A DNA stretch of 64,000 nt, taken from Xanthobacter tagetidis (lineage in GTDB: Bacteria; Pseudomonadota; Alphaproteobacteria; Rhizobiales; Xanthobacteraceae). The stretch lies in the NCBI RefSeq assembly GCF_003667445.1, contig NZ_RCTF01000004.1, forward strand, positions 1 through 64,000, written 5' to 3'. The notes below the pieces were generated by a model. The model saw nothing but the letters and a program-made list of their open reading frames with translations. It did not search any database and was not told the DNA's origin. The translations under genes were made by a program, and so were the position numbers. The number at the start of each line of letters is the position of its first letter. The first letter of the stretch is position 1. This document shows positions 15,271-23,026 of the stretch, in pieces.

Positions 15271-15857
15271 CGCAGGAGCTCCGACGCGGTGATGATGGAC
15301 TGGGCGATGTCGGCGATGCGCTTCTTCTCGTTCATCGCGGTGCGGCGCAGCAGGCCGTAGGCGGCCTCCTCGTCGATGCCCTTGAGCTTCATGAGGATCA
15401 TCTTGGCGCGGTCCACCAGCTTGCGCTCCTCCAGCTGGCTCTTCGCCTCCTCCAGCTCCGCCTTGAGGCGGGCGAAGGCGCGGAAGCGCGAGATGGTGGT
15501 CTCCAGGATCGGCTTCACCCGGTCCTTCCTGAGCCCGTCCACCACGTAGGAGGCGACGCCCGCCTCGATCGCCGCCTCGATGGTGCTCCGGTCGGACTGG
15601 TCGACGAACATGGCCACCGGCCGCTTCACCTCGCGGCTGACCTGGAACATCTGCTCGATGGTGTCGCGGGAGGGGTCTTCGAGGTCGATCAGGATCACGT
15701 CTGGATCGATGGCGTAGATGCGCTCCAGGAGGTTGTGCCGGCCCTGGATGCGCAGCACGTTCTCGAACCCCGCCTCGCGCAGCCCCTCCTCCAGGATGGC
15801 CGCGCGCACGGGGCTCTCGTCGACGATCACGATGCGCAAGGTGAGGTCGCTGGCCAT
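15267..15857 (-). CDS. nasT: ANTAR-domain antiterminator NasT
   Basis: A 196-residue protein. The N-terminal receiver-like domain (LRIVIVDESPVRAAILEEGL; DVILIDLEDP) keeps an acidic site but is not paired with a kinase here. A coiled linker near residues 120-145 leads to the C-terminal three-helix ANTAR RNA-binding domain, with AKMILMKLKGIDEEAAYGLL and RRTAMNEKKRIADIAQSII. NasT binds pairs of hexaloop hairpins in leader RNA and prevents terminator formation; such a leader lies at 19603-19709. The start at 15857 avoids an upstream MGPEPGTV reading. nasS follows with a 4-base overlap. Confidence 0.94.
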   Translation of the reverse strand: MASDLTLRIVIVDESPVRAAILEEGLREAGFENVLRIQGRHNLLERIYAIDPDVILIDLEDPSRDTIEQMFQVSREVKRPVAMFVDQSDRSTIEAAIEAGVASYVVDGLRKDRVKPILETTISRFRAFARLKAELEEAKSQLEERKLVDRAKMILMKLKGIDEEAAYGLLRRTAMNEKKRIADIAQSIITASELLR

Positions 15858-16785
15858 GACTGTCCCAGGTTCTGGCCCCACCCTTAAGGCAAGGATCGCA
15901 CCAACCGGAAGGCGCGCGCCCAGGGTCTGCCTCCCCGCGGCGCGCCGGCGCGTCCCCTCACTCCTCGCGCGCGCGGTCGGTCGCGGTCAAGCCGTTTCTC
16001 TGGCCGCACACCCCCGCGCCCCGCCCGACTGGAGCGTCAGCGGACGGAAAGCCGGGGGGCTGCGCAAGGAGACGCCGCAGGCGGCAGTTCCCGCCGCAGG
16101 CGGAGGGACGTGGGTATTGCCCGCTGCGCGGCAGTCTCCCCTGGACCCCGGCTCGGCGCTCCGGCTGTGCCGTCGCTGGGCCGGGGAACGACGGCTGCGC
16201 CGTCGCAGCAATGGGACAGCCGCCGCCGAGCGGCGCCCACCCCCCGCGTCCCGGCCGACTGCAACGGAGCAAAGCGCAGTGGAAGGAGAGCCGGGACCCA
16301 GCGCAAAAGACCGCCGAAGGCGCTTCGAACTCTCAGCCACCGGCCAAGGTATTGCCGGCTGCGCCGGAGTCTCCCCTGGACCCCGGCTCGGCGCTCCGGC
16401 TGTGCCGTCGCTGGGCCGGGGAACGGCGACGGCTGACGCCTTCGCGGGGCAAGGGAACCGCCCTCGTGCCCCGGCCGACTGGAGCGTCAGCGGAAGGAGA
16501 GCCGGGGCCCAGCGCAAGAGTCCGCCGCAGGCGGCAGCTTCCGCCGCAGGCGGGAGGACACATGAGTATTACCCGCTGCGCGGGACTTTCCCCTGGACCC
16601 CGGCTCGGCGCTCCGGCTGCGCCGTCGCTGGGCCGGGGAACGGGGGGTGGATCGCCCTTTCCGGGGTGCGGAGGGACGAATTCCCGCGGGGGCTCTTTCA
16701 ATTTGGCCGGATCGCGCTTTAGAACGGCGGCGGCCCGCCCGCCGGCGGGACGGGTTCGAGGCAAGCTGCGGCGGGAGGCGGTCAG
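15858..16785. other. 928-base intergenic block, mostly family C repeats
   Basis: Divergent region between nasT and the glycosyltransferase operon. No credible gene; the many short reading frames here are translations of GC-rich repeats. The repeat copies are listed separately. The last 100 bases (16690-16785) are non-repetitive and should hold the promoter of the downstream operon, with GGGAGG 10-16 bases before its GTG start. Confidence 0.7.
15968..16641. repeat. Family C interspersed repeat cluster with three 58-base copies
   Basis: Three direct copies of one 58-base unit at 16133-16190, 16368-16425 and 16584-16641. Each reads through CCCCTGGACCCCGGCTCGGC, then GCTCCGG, and ends GGGCCGGGGAACG. 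They alternate with a second unit marked GGAAGGAGAGCCGGG followed by CCCAGCGCAA (near 16290 and 16495) and with CCGCCGCAGGCGG-type stem-loops. The periods are 235 and 216 bases. Confidence 0.85.
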
Positions 16786-18393
16786 GTGCAGGCAGAAGGT
16801 CGTCCCAGCCTCGGGGCCGCATCGCTGCGGGTGCTGACCTTCCTCATCCTCACGGCGCTCGCCGCCACCATCGTGGTGGTGCAGCAGCGCGGCTCCGGGG
16901 CCTATGTGGCGGAATTCTCGGCCACCGATCCCGCCGAGGCCCCCCATGTGCTGGCCGGCATGCGGGTGGCGGACTGGATCGCCGCCGGCCTGCCCGCGCC
17001 CGGCCGCTTCTTCGCCGATCACGCCCTGCGCCTGCCCGCGCCGGGCCTTGCCGCCGGGGCGGCGCTCCATCCCCTGGCGCAGGGGCTGTGGATCGCCGCG
17101 CTCGGGCCGGGCACCCCAGCGGTGCTGCTTCTGCCGGCCTTCCTCGCCGCGCTGCTGACGGTCGGGGCCGGCTGGGTCGCGGCCCGCGCCACCGGGCCGC
17201 TTCCGGGCGTCGCAGTGGGCGCGGTGCTGATGGCGGCCGTCCCGCTGCGCGCCGCGGCCATCACCGTCGGGCTGGATCTGCCGCTCGCGCTGCTGGCGCT
17301 CGGCGCCGCGCTCGCGGTGGCGGGCTTTCTCGCCGCCGGCCAGATGCGGTTCATGCTGCTCTATGCGGCGGCCGCCATCGCAGCGGTGCTCACGGCGCCG
17401 CAGGGCGCGGCGCTGCTCGGCCTCCCGTTCCTCGCGCTTGCGCTCGGCGGCCGGCCGGGGCTTCTCCTGCGGCGCGCCTTCTGGCTGCCGCTGCTGCCGA
17501 TCGCACTTCTCGCCGGCCTCTGGCTGCTGGTGTTTCCGGCCGCGCGCGGGCTCGCCGCGCCGACCCTCGACCAGGCGCAGGCCGCCCTCCTGGCCGCGGC
17601 CGCGGCGCTCAGGGCCGGGCTCGGCGACGCCTTCCTGGTCCTCGCGGCGGTCGGTGCGCTCGCGGCGGTGGTGAACGCCTGGCGCGGCATCCCCGCGGCG
17701 CGGCCGATGGCTGCGGTGACGGCGCTCGCCGCATGCCTTCTGGCCGGGCTTGCGCTATCCGGCGCGCCGGTCGATCCCGTCCGCGCGCTGCCGCTCGCCG
17801 CTCCCGCCGCGATCCTCTCCGCCTATGGCGCCATCAGCCTGCTGCGCCTGCTGTCCACCGGCTGGGACACGGTGTTCGGCCTCGCCGTGGCGCTGGTGCT
17901 GCTGCTCGCCGCCATGCCGGCGCTTCTGGAGCCGGTGCGCAAGCGCGCCATCGGCATGGACGAGGTGGCCGAGGCGGTGATCGCGAAGAAGCAGGATCTG
18001 CCGGTGGTCCTGGTGGCGGCAAGCCCCGGAGGGGAAGGCGCGCTGATCGCCGCCACCGCCCAGCGCGATCGCGCCCGCACCGCCTTCGTGGTGCCGCTGG
18101 CGCGGCGCGCGGCCGGCGCCACGCCCGACGCGCTGATGGCGGACATCGCCGCGCTGGGCGCGTCCTTTCTGGTGATCGAGGCGACGCCGGGCGCGCGCGC
18201 CCTGCCGGCGGTCCAGAGCGCCATCCTGGCGGCGGAAGCGGCGGTGGCGGCGCATCCCGACCGCTTCCGGCTGGTCGGCACCTATCCGCGCCCCGACGGC
18301 GGCGGCGAGGTGCGCCTCTATGCGGTCTCCGGCGCCCCGCGGCCCGACGCGGCGACACTCCGCCAGCGCCTCGCCGCCGGGGCGGGAGGCTGA
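16786..18393 (+). CDS. Multi-span membrane protein, probable family 39-type glycosyltransferase
   Basis: 535 residues starting at a GTG with GGGAGG upstream. The N-terminal helix (residues 14-34) is followed by a loop with YVAEFSATDPAEAPHVLAG, where acidic residues sit as in the DE motif of GT-C transferases. About ten further Ala/Leu-rich helices run to residue 390, and the C-terminal 140 residues are soluble with a Rossmann-like flavour (DLPVVLVAASPGGEGALIAA). GT-C enzymes move sugars from lipid carriers outside the inner membrane. Donor and acceptor are unknown. The stop is 4 bases before the next glycosyltransferase gene, so they likely work together. Confidence 0.65.
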   Translation: MQAEGRPSLGAASLRVLTFLILTALAATIVVVQQRGSGAYVAEFSATDPAEAPHVLAGMRVADWIAAGLPAPGRFFADHALRLPAPGLAAGAALHPLAQGLWIAALGPGTPAVLLLPAFLAALLTVGAGWVAARATGPLPGVAVGAVLMAAVPLRAAAITVGLDLPLALLALGAALAVAGFLAAGQMRFMLLYAAAAIAAVLTAPQGAALLGLPFLALALGGRPGLLLRRAFWLPLLPIALLAGLWLLVFPAARGLAAPTLDQAQAALLAAAAALRAGLGDAFLVLAAVGALAAVVNAWRGIPAARPMAAVTALAACLLAGLALSGAPVDPVRALPLAAPAAILSAYGAISLLRLLSTGWDTVFGLAVALVLLLAAMPALLEPVRKRAIGMDEVAEAVIAKKQDLPVVLVAASPGGEGALIAATAQRDRARTAFVVPLARRAAGATPDALMADIAALGASFLVIEATPGARALPAVQSAILAAEAAVAAHPDRFRLVGTYPRPDGGGEVRLYAVSGAPRPDAATLRQRLAAGAGG

Positions 18394-18397
18394 GCCG

Positions 18398-19339
18398 ATG
18401 CGCGCGCTCGCCGACTATACGGTCCGCGACTGGCTCACCGGCGTGCCGCTGGCCCAGCGCCTCAGGCGCGCGCGCAACCTTGCGGTGGACCGGCTCTATC
18501 GCCGGCGCCGGGCCGAAGGCCAGGACGGGCTGGTGGCGGCCCTTGAAGGGCGCGCCACGCTCGCCTTCACCATCGCGTTCAACCAGCCCGGCGCGGTGGC
18601 GCTGCTGGCCGACGCCATGGCGCGCTTCGTGCCCGCGACGGGGCTGGTGGTGTGCGACAATTCCACCGATCCGGCGGCGCGCGCCGCCATCGCCCGCTTG
18701 TGCGCGGAACGGGGCCTGGCCTATTGCCCGCTGCCGCCCGCCCCCTATCGCGGAGCGCGCAACGGCTCGCGCTCCCATGCGGTGGCGCTCAACTGGGTGT
18801 TCCACAATCTGGTGCGGCCGGCCGCGCCCGGCGTGTTCGCGGTGCTCGACCACGACCTCGTGCCCCTCGCCCCGGCGGACCTTGCCGCGCTGGTGCACGG
18901 CCAGCCCTGCTACGGCCATGTGCGCCGCTCCGACCAGCCGGGCTCGCCGGCCTGGTATCTGTGGCCCGGCTTCAGCGTGTTCGACTTCGCGGCTGTCGGC
19001 GACCTGCCGCTCGACTTCGGCACCGACACGCCGCTCGGCCTCGACACCGGCGGGCAGAACTGGGGCGTGCTCTATGGCCGCCTCGACCTCGCCGGCCTGC
19101 GGCGCGCCAAGGTGCGCAGCGTCTATCTGGCCGATGCGTTCCCGGTGCCGGGCGGCGCGCAGGCGCGACGCGCCAGCATGCTGCTCGACGGCTGGTTCCA
19201 CATCGGCGGTGCGGGGCACCGGGAGGGCGGCCTCAGCGCCCTCGAACACACGCGCGCGGCATTCGACGCCGACCCGGACGGCCTCTTCGCCCGCCTCGCC
19301 GCCACCGCCGCCCCGCCGGCTGCGCGTCCGCCGGCCTGA
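18398..19339 (+). CDS. Glycosyltransferase-like protein (GT2-type fold)
   Basis: 313 residues. After a basic N-terminal region comes a GT-A-like Rossmann part: TLAFTIAFNQPGAVALLADA, LVVCDNSTDPAARAAI, and a VLDHDLVPLAPADL segment around residue 150 whose Asp-His-Asp occupies the DxD metal and nucleotide-sugar site. GTDTPLGLDTGGQNWG and a C-terminal DGWFHIGGAGHREG may form the acceptor side. No membrane helices are seen. It is translated 4 bases after the GT-C-like gene. The pair could glycosylate a lipid-linked or surface glycan; substrates cannot be stated. Confidence 0.65.
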   Translation: MRALADYTVRDWLTGVPLAQRLRRARNLAVDRLYRRRRAEGQDGLVAALEGRATLAFTIAFNQPGAVALLADAMARFVPATGLVVCDNSTDPAARAAIARLCAERGLAYCPLPPAPYRGARNGSRSHAVALNWVFHNLVRPAAPGVFAVLDHDLVPLAPADLAALVHGQPCYGHVRRSDQPGSPAWYLWPGFSVFDFAAVGDLPLDFGTDTPLGLDTGGQNWGVLYGRLDLAGLRRAKVRSVYLADAFPVPGGAQARRASMLLDGWFHIGGAGHREGGLSALEHTRAAFDADPDGLFARLAATAAPPAARPPA

Positions 19340-19572
19340 CCCCTCCCGCGCCCTCCGGTGCCGGTTGGGCGCCTCGGACGTTCTTCCACCGCCGTTGCCG
19401 TCCGCGCGACCCCATCGCCCGGCCGGCGCGTCGGTGGCCGCATTGCGCAGCGCACAATCCGGCGCCACTTGGCGACAAGCTGCGCCGTCGAAATATGCAG
19501 CAGATGCTACAGCCTAGAAATTCATCATCCGTGAAATGGATAAATTCCAAGGGTTTGACCCCAGACACCCCC
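19340..19572 (+). promoter_or_regulatory. Upstream region of nitrate operon, possible enhancer site
   Basis: No gene seen. A palindrome TGCGCAGCGCA at 19444-19454, flanked by ATT and CAAT, lies about 120 bases before the proposed -24 element, a normal distance for an NtrC-type enhancer. It matches the TGC-GCA outer shape of NtrC sites, but the match is weak. The 19490-19560 stretch is clearly more AT-rich than its surroundings. Confidence 0.3.
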
Positions 19573-19588
19573 TTGGCACGCCTCTTGA
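19573..19588 (+). promoter_or_regulatory. Sigma-54 (-24/-12) promoter candidate for the nitrate operon
   Basis: TTGGCACG-CCTC-TTGA matches the sigma-54 consensus YTGGCACG-N4-TTGC except for A in place of C at -12. The GG (19575-19576) and the G-A (19587-19588) have the required 10-base spacing. The predicted transcription start, about 12 bases on at 19599-19601, falls just before the first leader hairpin at 19603. That makes the promoter and the leader mutually consistent. Confidence 0.75.
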
Positions 19589-19599
19589 ATGAAGAGGCC

Positions 19600-19753
19600 T
19601 GAGCGCGGTCAACGACGACCGCGCCGCCAAATTCGTCCCAATGACGGGACCCGCAGCAGAGCCGCTGACACCGATGGCCGCAGGCCGTCGTGATGTCCGC
19701 GGCTTTTTTCGTTTCGGGTCCCGCGATCGCCAGCCCATCCAGAGGGGAAGTAA
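19600..19753 (+). ncRNA. 5' leader of nrtA with two NasT-type (ANTAR) hexaloop hairpins
   Basis: P1 is 19603-19624: perfect 8-base arms GCGCGGTC/GACCGCGC around the six-base loop AACGAC. P2 is 19635-19650: arms GTCCC/GGGAC around the six-base loop AATGAC. Both loops have A at position 1 and G at position 4, the bases known to be required for ANTAR recognition, and 10 bases separate the hairpins. A strong intrinsic terminator follows at 19660. This is the architecture of known NasT targets: NasT dimer binding would favour read-through into nrtA. Confidence 0.85.
19660..19709 (+). terminator. Leader (attenuator) terminator before nrtA
   Basis: AGCCGC (19660-19665) pairs with GCGGCT (19699-19704). 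Inside it GATGGCC pairs with GGCCGTC (one G-U), and the GACA/TGTC arms extend the stem. The apical loop is GCA, and six T residues follow at 19704-19709. It lies 44 bases before the nrtA start and within the same leader as the two hexaloop hairpins, so it is an attenuator rather than the end of a previous gene. Confidence 0.85.
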
Positions 19754-21094
19754 ATGAGCGACGACACGAAGGTCCAGTCCGCTTCCGCCACCACCGCCGG
19801 CGTCTCCCGCCGCTCTCTACTGAAGGGCTCGGCCGCGGCGCTCGGCACCACCGCTCTGTTCGAGAGCATCCGCATGGCGTTCCCGGGCGGCGTGCCCTAC
19901 GCCCACGCCGCCGAGGCGCCGGAGACCACCAAGGCGACGCTGGGCTTCATCGCCCTGACCGACGCGGCGCCGCTGTTCGTCGCCAAGGAGAAGGGGCTGT
20001 TCGACAAATACGGCATGACGGACGTGAACGTCGCCAAGCAGGCCTCCTGGGGCACCACGCGCGACAATCTGGTGCTCGGCTCCGAAGGCAACGGCATCGA
20101 CGGCGCCCACATCCTCACGCCGATGCCGTATCTGATCTCGGCCGGCAAGGTGACGCAGAACAACGTGCCCACCCCCATGTACATCCTGGCGCGCCTCAAT
20201 CTGGACAGCCAGTGCATCTCGGTGGGCCAGGAATATATCGACCTCAAGATCGGCCTCGACACCAAGCCCTTCAAGGAGGCGCTGGAGAAGAAGAAGGCCT
20301 CCGGCAAGCCCGTCAAGGCAGCCATGACCTTTCCGGGCGGCACCCATGACCTGTGGATCCGCTACTGGCTCGCCGCCGGCGGCATCGATCCCGACAAGGA
20401 CATCGAGACCATCGTCGTCCCGCCGGCCCAGATGGTGGCCAACATGAAGGTGGGCACCATGGACTGCTTCTGCGTCTGCGAGCCGTGGAACGAGCAGCTG
20501 GTGCACCAGAAGATCGGCTACACCGCGCTCACCACCGGCGAACTCTGGAACAAGCATCCCGAGAAGGCCTTCGGCATGCGCGCCGCCTATGTGGACAAGA
20601 ACCCCAAGGCCGCCAAGGCGCTGCTGAAGGCGGTGATGGAAGCGCAGATGTGGTGCGAGAAGATGGAGAACCGCGCGGAAGTCGCGGCCATCTGCGCCAA
20701 GCGCCAGTGGATCAACGTGCCGGTCGCCGACGTGGTGGACCGCATGAAGGGCGACTTCGACTACGGCACCGGCAAGGTGGTGAAGAATTCGCCGCACATC
20801 ATGAAGTACTGGGCCGACCACGCCTCCTATCCGTTCCAGAGCCACGACCTGTGGTTCATCACCGAGGACCAGCGCTGGAACAAGTTCGAGGCCGACCTCG
20901 ACGCCAAGGCGCTGATCCGCAAGGTCAACCGCGAGGACCTGTGGCGCGAGGCGGCGAAAGAGCTGTCGGTGCCGGCGGCGGAGATCCCCACCTCCACCTC
21001 GCGCGGCAAGGAGACCTTCTTCGACGGCAAGGTGTTCGACCCCGAGAACCCCGCCGCCTACCTCGCCTCGCTCGACATCAAGCGCATCGCGTGA
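19754..21094 (+). CDS. nrtA: Nitrate/nitrite ABC transporter substrate-binding protein
   Basis: A 446-residue protein exported by the Tat route: residues 18-24 read SRRSLLK, then a hydrophobic stretch, with cleavage near AHA. The mature part has the NrtA/CmpA landmarks TKATLGFIALTDAAPLFVAK, EGNGIDGAHILTPMPY and MDCFCVCEPWNEQLV, which line the anion site. The frame is the same as NasS but with a signal, so this is the transport component. It is the first gene of the nitrate operon, 154 bases after the proposed transcription start, and is followed by a strong hairpin that could raise its message level above that of nrtB. Confidence 0.95.
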   Translation: MSDDTKVQSASATTAGVSRRSLLKGSAAALGTTALFESIRMAFPGGVPYAHAAEAPETTKATLGFIALTDAAPLFVAKEKGLFDKYGMTDVNVAKQASWGTTRDNLVLGSEGNGIDGAHILTPMPYLISAGKVTQNNVPTPMYILARLNLDSQCISVGQEYIDLKIGLDTKPFKEALEKKKASGKPVKAAMTFPGGTHDLWIRYWLAAGGIDPDKDIETIVVPPAQMVANMKVGTMDCFCVCEPWNEQLVHQKIGYTALTTGELWNKHPEKAFGMRAAYVDKNPKAAKALLKAVMEAQMWCEKMENRAEVAAICAKRQWINVPVADVVDRMKGDFDYGTGKVVKNSPHIMKYWADHASYPFQSHDLWFITEDQRWNKFEADLDAKALIRKVNREDLWREAAKELSVPAAEIPTSTSRGKETFFDGKVFDPENPAAYLASLDIKRIA

Positions 21095-21099
21095 CAGCC

Positions 21100-21121
21100 G
21101 GGCCGCCCCGCGGGGCGGCCC
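21100..21121 (+). terminator. GC hairpin between nrtA and nrtB
   Basis: A perfect GGGCCGCCCC/GGGGCGGCCC stem with a GC dinucleotide at its centre, starting 5 bases after the nrtA stop and with no T-run. Such stems after binding-protein genes often protect the 3' end of the first cistron, giving more binding protein than permease. Confidence 0.6.
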
Positions 21122-21153
21122 CCTCCTCCCCTTCGCCGCACGGAGCGAGCCCG

Positions 21154-22059
21154 ATGAACATGACCGTCCGCAAACTGCATGAGGGGGCACCCGCCGCCGC
21201 AGCCCCTGCCGTCCCCGCCGCCGTGGTCGCGCTCCCCGCGCCGAAGCGCGCGCCGGCGGGCGAAAAGCTGCTGGCCTATTGCAAGATGGTCGCCGCGAAC
21301 GTGATCCCGCCTCTGCTCGTCATCCTGTTTCTGGTGGCGCTGTGGGAGATGCTGTGCAGCGCCCCTGGCGCCTCGCTGCCGCCGCCCTCCGCGATCATCA
21401 AGAATTCCTGGGAGCTGATCGCCGATCCGTTCTACGACCGCGGCGGGCTCGACAAGGGCCTGTTCTGGCACATCCTCGCTTCGCTCCAGCGCGTGGCGGT
21501 GGGCTACAGCCTCGCCGCCGTGGTGGGGGTCGCGCTCGGCACTCTCATCGGCCAGTCGACCTGGGCCATGCGCGGGCTCGACCCGCTGTTCCAGGTGCTG
21601 CGCACGGTGCCGCCGCTCGCCTGGCTACCGCTCTCGCTCGCCGCCTTTCGCGACGGCCAGCCGGCCGCCGTGTTCGTGATCTTCATCACCGCAATCTGGC
21701 CGATCATCATCAACACCGCGGTGGGCATCCGCAACATCCCGCAGGATTACCGCAACGTCGCGGCGGTGCTGCGGCTCAATCCGATCGAATTCTTCCTGAA
21801 GATCATGATCCCGGCGGCGGCACCCTACATCTTCACCGGTCTTCGCATCGGCATCGGCCTCTCCTGGCTCGCGATCATCGCGGCGGAGATGCTGATCGGC
21901 GGCGTCGGAATCGGCTTTTTCATCTGGGATGCCTGGAACTCGTCGCTCATCGGCGACATCATCGTGGCGCTCATCTATGTCGGCATCGTCGGCTTCGTGC
22001 TCGACCGCATCATTGCCGCCGTCGGCGCCTTCGTCACCCGCGGCACCGCCGCTTCCTGA
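21154..22059 (+). CDS. nrtB: Nitrate/nitrite ABC transporter permease
   Basis: A 301-residue protein. Residues 1-45 form a cytoplasmic Ala/Pro-rich tail, followed by about six membrane helices starting at NVIPPLLVILFLVALWEML. SSLQ-type coupling features are present as LQRVAVGYSLAAVVGVALG, and the conserved EAA-like loop is seen near VLRLNPIEFFLKIMIPAAAP. TVPPLAWLPLSLAAF is typical of the NrtB/SsuC/TauC family, and order within nrtABC settles nitrate rather than sulfonate. The ATG at 21154 has GGAG ten bases upstream. It ends 10 bases before nrtC. Confidence 0.94.
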   Translation: MNMTVRKLHEGAPAAAAPAVPAAVVALPAPKRAPAGEKLLAYCKMVAANVIPPLLVILFLVALWEMLCSAPGASLPPPSAIIKNSWELIADPFYDRGGLDKGLFWHILASLQRVAVGYSLAAVVGVALGTLIGQSTWAMRGLDPLFQVLRTVPPLAWLPLSLAAFRDGQPAAVFVIFITAIWPIIINTAVGIRNIPQDYRNVAAVLRLNPIEFFLKIMIPAAAPYIFTGLRIGIGLSWLAIIAAEMLIGGVGIGFFIWDAWNSSLIGDIIVALIYVGIVGFVLDRIIAAVGAFVTRGTAAS

Positions 22060-22069
22060 GGAGGCCGAC

Positions 22070-22864
22070 ATGGGCGCCTATCTGAAGCTCGATCACATCG
22101 ACAAGACCTTCACCCGCGGGTCGGCCTCCACCAACGTGCTGAAGGAGGTGACGCTCGACATCGAGAAGGGCGAGTACGTCTCCATCATCGGCCATTCCGG
22201 CTGCGGCAAGTCCACCTTGCTCAACATCGTCGCCGGCCTCACCGGCGCCAGCGCCGGGGGCGTGATCCTCGACGGGCGGGAGGTGAACTCGCCCGGCCCG
22301 GACCGCGCCGTCGTGTTCCAGAACCACTCGCTGCTGCCCTGGCTCACGGTCTACGAGAACGTGCGCCTCGCGGTGGACAAGGTGTTCTCCGGCACCCGCT
22401 CCAAGGCCGAGCGGCACAGCTGGACCCTGCACAATCTCGACCTCGTGCAGATGGGCCACGCCAAGGACAAGCGCCCCTCGGAGATTTCCGGCGGCATGAA
22501 GCAGCGCGTCGGCATCGCCCGCGCGCTCGCCATGGAGCCGAAGGTGCTTCTGCTCGACGAGCCGTTCGGCGCGCTCGACGCGCTCACCCGCGCCCATCTC
22601 CAGGACAGCGTGATGCAGATCCACGCGGCGCTGGGCAACACCATCCTCATGATCACCCACGACGTGGACGAGGCGGTGCTGCTCTCCGACCGCATCGTGA
22701 TGATGACCAACGGCCCCTCCGCCCGCATCGGCGAGGTGCTGGAGGTGAAGCTCGCCCGGCCGAGGAAGCGCCTCGATCTGGTGACCAACGCCACCTACCT
22801 CAAGGCCCGCGAGGCGGTGCTGAAATTCCTCCACGAGCGCCACCGCTTCGTCGAGGCGGCCTGA
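22070..22864 (+). CDS. nrtC: Nitrate/nitrite ABC transporter ATP-binding protein
   Basis: A 264-residue single-domain ATPase. Walker A is GHSGCGKST at residues 41-49, the Q-loop is VVFQNHSLLPW, the signature is EISGGMKQRVGIARALAM, Walker B is VLLLDEPFGALD, and the switch His is in MITHDVDEA. It lacks the C-terminal NrtA-like domain that cyanobacterial NrtC carries, so it resembles NrtD or the alphaproteobacterial single ATPase that serves both positions. GAGGAGG lies directly before the ATG at 22070. It powers the NrtAB importer. Confidence 0.95.
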   Translation: MGAYLKLDHIDKTFTRGSASTNVLKEVTLDIEKGEYVSIIGHSGCGKSTLLNIVAGLTGASAGGVILDGREVNSPGPDRAVVFQNHSLLPWLTVYENVRLAVDKVFSGTRSKAERHSWTLHNLDLVQMGHAKDKRPSEISGGMKQRVGIARALAMEPKVLLLDEPFGALDALTRAHLQDSVMQIHAALGNTILMITHDVDEAVLLSDRIVMMTNGPSARIGEVLEVKLARPRKRLDLVTNATYLKAREAVLKFLHERHRFVEAA

Positions 22865-22870
22865 CGCAAA

Positions 22871-22890
22871 GGCGCGGGCCTGCCCGCGCC
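22871..22890 (+). terminator. GC hairpin after nrtC
   Basis: GGCGCGGGC/GCCCGCGCC with a two-base centre, 6 bases after the nrtC stop. No T-run follows. It marks the border between the transport and reductive halves of the operon and may mark an RNA processing site or a partial terminator. Confidence 0.5.
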
Positions 22891-22992
22891 GTCCAAGCAC
22901 GATCAGCAGGCGCGGGTCCGCCCCGCGCCGCCCACACCGGGCGTCGATCTCACGCGCCAAACCGGCGCGCGGGTCCGTGCGCCCTTCTTCCG

Positions 22993-23026
22993 GAATTGCG
23001 CCAGGAGTTGCGCCAGGAGTTGCACC
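22993..23026 (+). repeat. Triplicated 12-base ribosome-binding segment before globin
   Basis: The unit TTGCGCCAGGAG occurs at 22995-23006 (CCAGGAG) and again 12 bases on, with a third degenerate copy TTGCACC running into the ATG. The AGGAG cores are at 23003-23007 and 23015-23019. The second is 7 bases from the globin ATG, an optimal distance; the first is a spare copy 12 bases further up. Confidence 0.85.

Noticed and set aside
15968..16641. Possible CRISPR array because of spaced direct repeats
   Set aside because: Units are 58 bases with spacings over 200 bases, spacers are themselves repetitive, only three copies, and no cas genes nearby.
19444..19454. Firm NtrC enhancer call
   Set aside because: The palindrome has the right place and outline but matches the consensus poorly; kept only as a low-confidence note.
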